Below, piece after piece: positions 58,803 to 64,000 of a stretch of DNA of 64,000 bases. The stretch lies in contig JAIQDT010014657.1 in the NCBI GenBank assembly GCA_021521415.1, positions 1-64,000 on the forward strand. The letters run 5' to 3'. The notes below the pieces were generated by a model, which had not been told where the DNA came from, did no database searches, and saw only the letters and a program-made list of their open reading frames with translations. Each line of letters begins with the position of its first letter. The first letter of the stretch is position 1. A program made the position numbers and the translations under genes. The DNA is from Bidens hawaiensis (taxonomy: Eukaryota; Streptophyta; Magnoliopsida; Asterales; Asteraceae).

Positions 58803-59191
58803 AAAGTTCGAGAGATTTAAGCATCCTACATGCTTAGACTCGAACAGAGAATGGGATTTAAGTAAGAAAAGAAAGAAGATGCCAGTTCAAGAATGCCATG
58901 TGTCGCTCAAGCAAGATCAGTAAAGGTGAAAGGTATGATTAAATGATATACGTTAATGAGAAAGAAAAGATATGAGAATGGTACGGATAGGAATAATTGA
59001 TTGTTTTGAATTGACTAACTACTTAAGTAGAACCAGCACAAATAGACTCATAAAAGGAAGTGTATAGGACGCGGAAAGTAACGTGATCAGCTAATCACAA
59101 CTGGCCACTGTTATTACCTGTTAGCCTTACTATCCTTGTACTAGATAGTTCCTTGAGTGATGATGTTTGTGTTTTCCCCTTTAGAATACTA

Positions 59192-62100
59192 ATGGCTGGA
59201 GCTGGAGAATTTGTTGAAACTGGGGGTCGCACTGGGCGTCGTGGCAGGCCTCGTCTTGTCCGGCAACCCTCGGTGGAAGAAGCTTCCCACACCGAAGATG
59301 AAGGAAGCGCGGCTGGAGGAGACCAGAACAACAACGAAGAAGTTCAACTTAGCCCCGCAGTTCAAGCAGCCATCGTTCAGGCTGTAGTTGCTGCTGTGAA
59401 GAACCTGAATCCCGAAGGATCTGCTGGAAGCCGTGAGCGAACTGCTGAAGGGGCGGGTGGTGATGGTAGAAAGGATGGGGAAGGTGAAAGAGGGGCCTCG
59501 AGTGGGGATAAGTCAGTGAAAGTCGATGATAGGAGAGGAGGACAAGGTGGGTGCAGCTATAAGTCCTTCAAAGGTTGTGACCCGCCTAAGCTGACTGGTT
59601 TAGGAGACGCAATCGCTACTCTCCAGTGGATAACTGCTATGGACAAGGTTATCCGCATTAGCGAATGCCGTCCCGACCAAGCTGTGGGTTATGCTACTCA
59701 GTCATTCGTAGATGAGGCTATGTATTGGTGGGAGAGTGTGGAGCAGAGGAAGACCCGTGAAGAGATCAAAGAGATGAGGTGGGAAGATTTGAAAGAGTTG
59801 GTAATGAAGAAGTTCTGTGCAGATGCCGAGGTTGAAAGAACGGAGATGAAGTTCCAGAATTTAAAAGCCGGTATGATGACGCATCGTGAGTATACCACGG
59901 AGTTCAACCGACTATCTAGGTTGGTGCCTGACATGGTTGACACTGAGGTCAAGAGAATCAAATGTTATGTGAGGGGGTTGCCACAAAAGGTCCGCATGTT
60001 AGTCAGGGCGATTCAACCTGCTACTTTTGATTCGGCTGTTGGACTCGCGGAAATGGTCTATGCTGACGTGGCCGCGGATGATAGGGTGGAAAGGGACGAA
60101 GAGAAAGAGAAGAAAGGGGTCACTCCTGCTAAACGACCCGGTACTCAGTTATGGAACTCCAAGGATAAGAAACAGAAAGTGTGGGAGAAGAGATCGTGTA
60201 AGACCTGCGGAAAGAGGCATGGTGGTGAATGCAAGTGGGGTAAAAGTTCTAATGTTTGTCTCAAATGTGGAAAGGCTCATGGTGGAGAATGCAGAATGGG
60301 GTCGAATGCCTGTTATAAGTGCGGGAAGGTAGGGCATTATGCCAATGAGTGCAGTGCGAAGCCAGCATGTTACAAATGTGGCAAGACAGGCCATATGTCA
60401 AGGGAGTGCACTGAAGGTGTAGCTGGAGGTAGTGGAAAGAAGGATGCCGATCAAGCTAGGCCCAGAACTAGAGCCTACATGCTGACCCAGGAACAAGCCA
60501 GGCAGATTCCGGATGTCGTCACAGGTACGTTTCTAGTGAACGATGTTTCCGCTTCTGTATTATTTGATTCTGGTGCGAATAGAAGTTTTGTAGCTACGAC
60601 GTTTAGTAAACTAGCTAAAATGAAAGGCTGCCGAGTGTCTGAAACTTTTGTAGTAGAAACCGCAAGTGACACTTCGGTGAAAATAACAAAAATGGTTAAG
60701 AATTGTAAGATAGAGTTAGAGGGACATGAGTTCCCTGTTACTTTGTATGTTATGGCCTTAGGAGGGTTCGATGTAGTCTTGGGTATGGATTGGTTGTCTG
60801 AGTTTGAGGCTCAGATAGTATGTAAAAGTAAGATGATAAGGTTAAAGTCATTGGATGGTAGTGCGGTGACGGTTTATGGTGATAAGGAGAGTTATGGACT
60901 TAATGTCATTTCGATGATAAAAGCCGAGGGTTTGTTAAGGCGAGGGTGCGGTGCCTACCTGGCGTATGTTGTCAACGCTACGGCCGAGACGAAAGAAATG
61001 AAAGATGTTCCTATTGTGCGCGACTACCCAGAAGTATTCCCTGAGGATCTTCCGGGGTTGCCACCGGAGCGAGAAATAGAATTTCAGATAGATTTAATAC
61101 CAGGAGCCCAGCCCGTCGCAAAAGCGCCTTACCGTCTAGCACCGTCCGAGATGAAGGAATTAATGTCCCAACTGCAAGAACTCCTCGACAAGGGTTTTAT
61201 CAGACCGAGTGTTTCTCCGTGGGGCGCACCGGTTTTGTTTGTGAAGAAAAAGGATGGAAGTATGAGAATGTGCATAGACTATCGTGAGTTGAATAAGCTT
61301 ACGGTAAAGAATAGATACCCCTTGCCTAGGATTGACGATCTGTTTGACCAACTGCAAGGTTCGAGTTGGTTCTCACGAATAGATCTCAGATCAGGCTACC
61401 ATCAGCTGAAGGTGAAAGAGGTAGACATCCCTAAAACAGCGTTCCGAACGCGGTATGGACACTACGAGTTCCTTGTAATGTCATTCGGTCTAACAAATGC
61501 TCCTGCAGCATTTATGGACATGATGAATAGGGTGTGTCGACCGATGTTGGATAAGTCGGTTATCGTCTTCATCGATGATATATTGATTTATTCAAAGAGT
61601 GAGTCTGACCATGCCGAGCATCTGAGAGAGGTATTGGAAGTTCTGAAGAAAGAAAGGTTGTACGCCAAGTTTTCGAAGTGCGCATTCTGGTTAAGAGAAG
61701 TGCAATTTTTAGGTCATGTGGTTAATCCGGAGGGGATTACCGTGGACCCAGCTAAGATTGAAGCGATAACGAATTGGAAGACTCCGCAGAATCCGACTGA
61801 TATACGAAGTTTCCTAGGGTTAGCCGGCTACTATAGGAGATTCATCGAAGGTTTCTCCAAGATAGCCGCACCGCTGACCGGTATGACCCGAAAGACGATA
61901 GTATTCAATTGGGGAAAGTTTCAGGAGGAAGCCTTTGAAGAATTGAAGAAGAGACTCACGCAAGCTCCAATCCTTACTTTACCCGATGGTGATGAGGATT
62001 TTGTTGTTTGTGCTGATGCCTCGCATCAAGGGTTAGGTTGCGTGTTGATGCAACGAGGGAAGGTGATAGCCTACGCGTCTAGACAGTTGAAGGTCCATGA

Positions 62101-63832
62101 GAGTACTTATCCGACGCATGATTTGGAGTTAGCAGCTGTAGTGCATGCTCTTAAGATATGGAGGCATTATCTGTACGGCACTAAGTGTACTATCTATACC
62201 GATCATAAGAGTTTAAAGTACTTCTTCGAGCAGAAAGAATTGAACATGAGGCAGAGAAGATGGTTAGAATTGATAAAGGATTACGACTGTGAGATTAAGT
62301 ATTACCCCGGTAAAGCTAACGTGGTCGCTGATGCGCTAAGTCGTAAGAATGAGGAAGTCCTTGCAACCGTGAAATCATACAAGTTGATCATGAACTCAAG
62401 TCTTTTTGAAGAAATCATCAAAGTGCAGTCAGAAGTGTTAGTAGACGAAGGGTTAGTAAAGAAAGAAAGGATTTATGGCCAGCAAGATGAGTTGATGGAA
62501 AACACTCATGGAGTTAAGACTAGGTTCGACCGTATGTGGATCCCACGCCATGGTGATCTTAGAAGTCGAATCTTAGATGAAGCTCATAAGTCAAGGTACT
62601 CAATCCATCCAGGAGCTACAAAGATGTACCAAGACTTGAAAAGAGATTACTGGTGGCCAGGAATGAAGAACGATGTAGTGGATTATGTTAGTAAGTGCTT
62701 AACTTGCTTACAAGTCAAAGCCGAGCACCAAAAGCCTTATGGGAAGATGCAACCGCTAGAGATACCTGAGTGGAAATGGGAACACATCACCATGGATTTC
62801 ATAACTAAGCTACCTCGTACAGCTAAGCAACATGATACCATCTGGGTGATTGTGGACCGTTTGACCAAGAGTGCTCACTTTCTGCCCATACGAGAGGCCA
62901 TCTCGTCAGAAACGTTGGCAAGCTTGTTCATCAAGGAAGTGATAACCAAGCATGGAGTACCGTTATCGATCGTGTCTGATAGGGATACACGGTTTACTTC
63001 GAGGTTCTGGAAGAAATTTCATGAAGCTATGGGGACGAGGTTGAACATCAGTACGGCGTATCATCCTCAAACCGATGGACAGTCTGAAAGGACGATCCAA
63101 ACCCTTGAGGATATGCTACGTGCTTGCGTTTTAGATTTTGGTGGAAGTTGGGATGATCATCTGCATCTGGCAGAGTTCTCCTATAACAACAGTTACCATT
63201 CGAGTATTGGTATGCCACCGTTTGAGATGCTGTACGGTAGACGATGTAGAACCCCGGTGTGTTGGGGTGAGATTGGTCAGAAGGAAATGGGAAGTATAGA
63301 AGTGGTTCAAGAAACGTCTTCAAAGTTCGATCAGATCAAAGCAAGAATGAAAGCCGCTCAAGACAGACAAAAGTCTTATGCAGATAAGCGGCGACGACCA
63401 ATTGAGTTTAACGTTGGCGACTATGTGATGCTTAAGGTCTCGCCTTGGAAAGGAATTATCCGTTTTAGAAAGAGAGGGAAGCTAAGTCCGAGGTACATTG
63501 GACCATTTAAAATTTTGTATCGTGTGGGGGAAGTAGCTTATAAGCTGGATTTACCCGATGAGTTAGAAGGAATTCATTCAACCTTCCATGTTTCTCATCT
63601 GAGGAAGTGTCTAGCTGATGACACGTCTCACGTGCCATTAATGGACATTGAGGTTGATGAACAATTGAACTACATCGAGCAACCGATAAAGATCGTTGAT
63701 CGCAAGGAGAAGCAGCTTCGTCACAAAACTATACCTTTGGTAAAAGTAATATGGAAACACCGCAAGGGATCAGATGCTACTTGGGAAGCCGAGGATGAGA
63801 TGCGCAAGTTTTACCCTAGTTTGTTTATATAA
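59192..63832 (+). CDS. Gag-pol polyprotein of element C, uninterrupted
   Basis: A single frame of 1546 codons from [18 protein letters not shown]. An upstream in-frame ATG at 59153 would add 13 residues; the second is favoured because gag usually starts with such a short polar leader. Order (approximate residues): gag core 120-300 ([17 protein letters not shown]); cysteine clusters 330-405, including [14 protein letters not shown] and [14 protein letters not shown]; protease near 457 ([10 protein letters not shown]); RT 620-850 ([15 protein letters not shown], active site FIDDIL near 793); RNase H 935-1060 ([22 protein letters not shown]); integrase 1130-1420 ([15 protein letters not shown], then [15 protein letters not shown] and GQSERT with the D-D-E residues); chromodomain-like tail 1500-1545 ([19 protein letters not shown]), which in chromoviruses guides integration to marked chromatin. 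No stop or frameshift seen; all catalytic motifs present. Gag and pol are in one frame, as usual for this clade. Confidence 0.95.
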   Translation: MAGAGEFVETGGRTGRRGRPRLVRQPSVEEASHTEDEGSAAGGDQNNNEEVQLSPAVQAAIVQAVVAAVKNLNPEGSAGSRERTAEGAGGDGRKDGEGERGASSGDKSVKVDDRRGGQGGCSYKSFKGCDPPKLTGLGDAIATLQWITAMDKVIRISECRPDQAVGYATQSFVDEAMYWWESVEQRKTREEIKEMRWEDLKELVMKKFCADAEVERTEMKFQNLKAGMMTHREYTTEFNRLSRLVPDMVDTEVKRIKCYVRGLPQKVRMLVRAIQPATFDSAVGLAEMVYADVAADDRVERDEEKEKKGVTPAKRPGTQLWNSKDKKQKVWEKRSCKTCGKRHGGECKWGKSSNVCLKCGKAHGGECRMGSNACYKCGKVGHYANECSAKPACYKCGKTGHMSRECTEGVAGGSGKKDADQARPRTRAYMLTQEQARQIPDVVTGTFLVNDVSASVLFDSGANRSFVATTFSKLAKMKGCRVSETFVVETASDTSVKITKMVKNCKIELEGHEFPVTLYVMALGGFDVVLGMDWLSEFEAQIVCKSKMIRLKSLDGSAVTVYGDKESYGLNVISMIKAEGLLRRGCGAYLAYVVNATAETKEMKDVPIVRDYPEVFPEDLPGLPPEREIEFQIDLIPGAQPVAKAPYRLAPSEMKELMSQLQELLDKGFIRPSVSPWGAPVLFVKKKDGSMRMCIDYRELNKLTVKNRYPLPRIDDLFDQLQGSSWFSRIDLRSGYHQLKVKEVDIPKTAFRTRYGHYEFLVMSFGLTNAPAAFMDMMNRVCRPMLDKSVIVFIDDILIYSKSESDHAEHLREVLEVLKKERLYAKFSKCAFWLREVQFLGHVVNPEGITVDPAKIEAITNWKTPQNPTDIRSFLGLAGYYRRFIEGFSKIAAPLTGMTRKTIVFNWGKFQEEAFEELKKRLTQAPILTLPDGDEDFVVCADASHQGLGCVLMQRGKVIAYASRQLKVHESTYPTHDLELAAVVHALKIWRHYLYGTKCTIYTDHKSLKYFFEQKELNMRQRRWLELIKDYDCEIKYYPGKANVVADALSRKNEEVLATVKSYKLIMNSSLFEEIIKVQSEVLVDEGLVKKERIYGQQDELMENTHGVKTRFDRMWIPRHGDLRSRILDEAHKSRYSIHPGATKMYQDLKRDYWWPGMKNDVVDYVSKCLTCLQVKAEHQKPYGKMQPLEIPEWKWEHITMDFITKLPRTAKQHDTIWVIVDRLTKSAHFLPIREAISSETLASLFIKEVITKHGVPLSIVSDRDTRFTSRFWKKFHEAMGTRLNISTAYHPQTDGQSERTIQTLEDMLRACVLDFGGSWDDHLHLAEFSYNNSYHSSIGMPPFEMLYGRRCRTPVCWGEIGQKEMGSIEVVQETSSKFDQIKARMKAAQDRQKSYADKRRRPIEFNVGDYVMLKVSPWKGIIRFRKRGKLSPRYIGPFKILYRVGEVAYKLDLPDELEGIHSTFHVSHLRKCLADDTSHVPLMDIEVDEQLNYIEQPIKIVDRKEKQLRHKTIPLVKVIWKHRKGSDATWEAEDEMRKFYPSLFI

Positions 63833-63875
63833 TAGTTAGGTTTCGGGGACGAAACCTCCTTAAGGGGGGAAGACT

Positions 63876-64000
63876 TGTAACATCCTAAAATTTATAATGT
63901 TAAATAAAAGAAAGTTATGTTTAGTGATTTCACGTTTTAGTTATTTAATGTCGAGTAAGGAACGGGTCATGGGCTTAGATTACGTAAGATGGGTTAAATG
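63876..64000 (+). repeat. 3' LTR of element C, first 125 bp (cut by window end)
   Basis: Identical to 56423-56547 throughout. Preceded by the purine tract GGGGGGAAGACT. Confidence 0.95.

Larger units (their letters stand above)
43475..64000 (+). mobile_element. Ty3/gypsy LTR retrotransposon A (old, nested host, extends past window)
   Basis: Parts in order: 5' LTR 43475-45833, primer site 45837-45848, gag from 46805, insertion of element B (47917-53580), rest of gag, protease, RT, RNase H and part of integrase (53586-56422), then insertion of element C from 56423. The remaining integrase and 3' LTR lie beyond the window. The pol order (RT-RNase H-integrase) is Ty3/gypsy, and similarity to element C suggests a chromovirus of Tekay type. 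It carries at least two nonsense codons and two frameshifts. Confidence 0.9.
56423..64000 (+). mobile_element. Ty3/gypsy chromovirus-like LTR retrotransposon C, complete coding region, young
   Basis: 5' LTR 56423-58787, primer site 58791-58802, gag-pol 59192-63832, purine tract TAAGGGGGGA at 63861-63870, 3' LTR from 63876 to beyond the window. The 125 visible bases of the 3' LTR are identical to the 5' LTR. It inserted in the integrase region of element A; the left flank is CTTAT (56418-56422) and the right flank is out of view. Confidence 0.95.

Noticed and set aside
43475..64000. Integrated plant pararetrovirus
   Set aside because: All three elements have LTRs, tRNA-Met primer sites, an integrase and a chromodomain-like tail in Ty3/gypsy order, and no movement or coat protein region of caulimovirids.

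Overview
This window is plant nuclear DNA: AT-rich, with genes split by GT-AG introns, dense nested transposable elements and long AT and trinucleotide microsatellites. The element families and LTR types suggest a eudicot, and my best guess is Asteraceae, but that is inference from the general look of the repeats. No bacterial, organellar or viral replicon is present.

Layout. 1-3000 holds remnants: a CACTA-type end, then a small non-autonomous LTR element (1740-2890) with two near-identical LTRs. 3313-7174 (minus) is a broken copy of a TAA1/TAR-type tryptophan aminotransferase gene (auxin synthesis family). Its introns and flanks carry a hAT-type element with an exact 8-bp target duplication, a MITE and a Mutator-like element. 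9993-11440 is an 18-bp minisatellite. 12116-23729 (minus) is the one clearly intact cellular gene: a five-exon class I KNOX homeobox gene (KNAT2/KNAT6 type, 276 aa). Its third intron is about 8.9 kb. Inside that intron, on the opposite strand, lies a compact five-exon, 138-aa reading frame that resembles the N-terminal part of HIT4. It sits between 36-bp direct repeats, next to a poly(A)-tailed retroposon. Several Tourist-like MITEs sit in the KNOX introns.

24136-43470 is mostly repeats: a retroelement-derived reading-frame fragment, a (CCA)n-rich element, a hAT MITE, a 1.7-kb foldback element that could form a giant hairpin, and a 3.15-kb hAT transposon (36650-39803). That transposon has an exact 8-bp target duplication and a nearly full transposase broken by one stop codon.

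43475-64000 is a nest of Ty3/gypsy chromovirus-like (Tekay-type) LTR retrotransposons. Element A (from 43475) is old and broken. It is interrupted in gag by element B (47917-53580, recent but internally deleted) and in integrase by element C (56423 to beyond the window). Element C has an uninterrupted 1546-aa gag-pol frame, and its two LTRs are identical over the 125 bp visible. The KNOX gene is the main functional locus here; most of the rest records repeated insertion, capture and decay.
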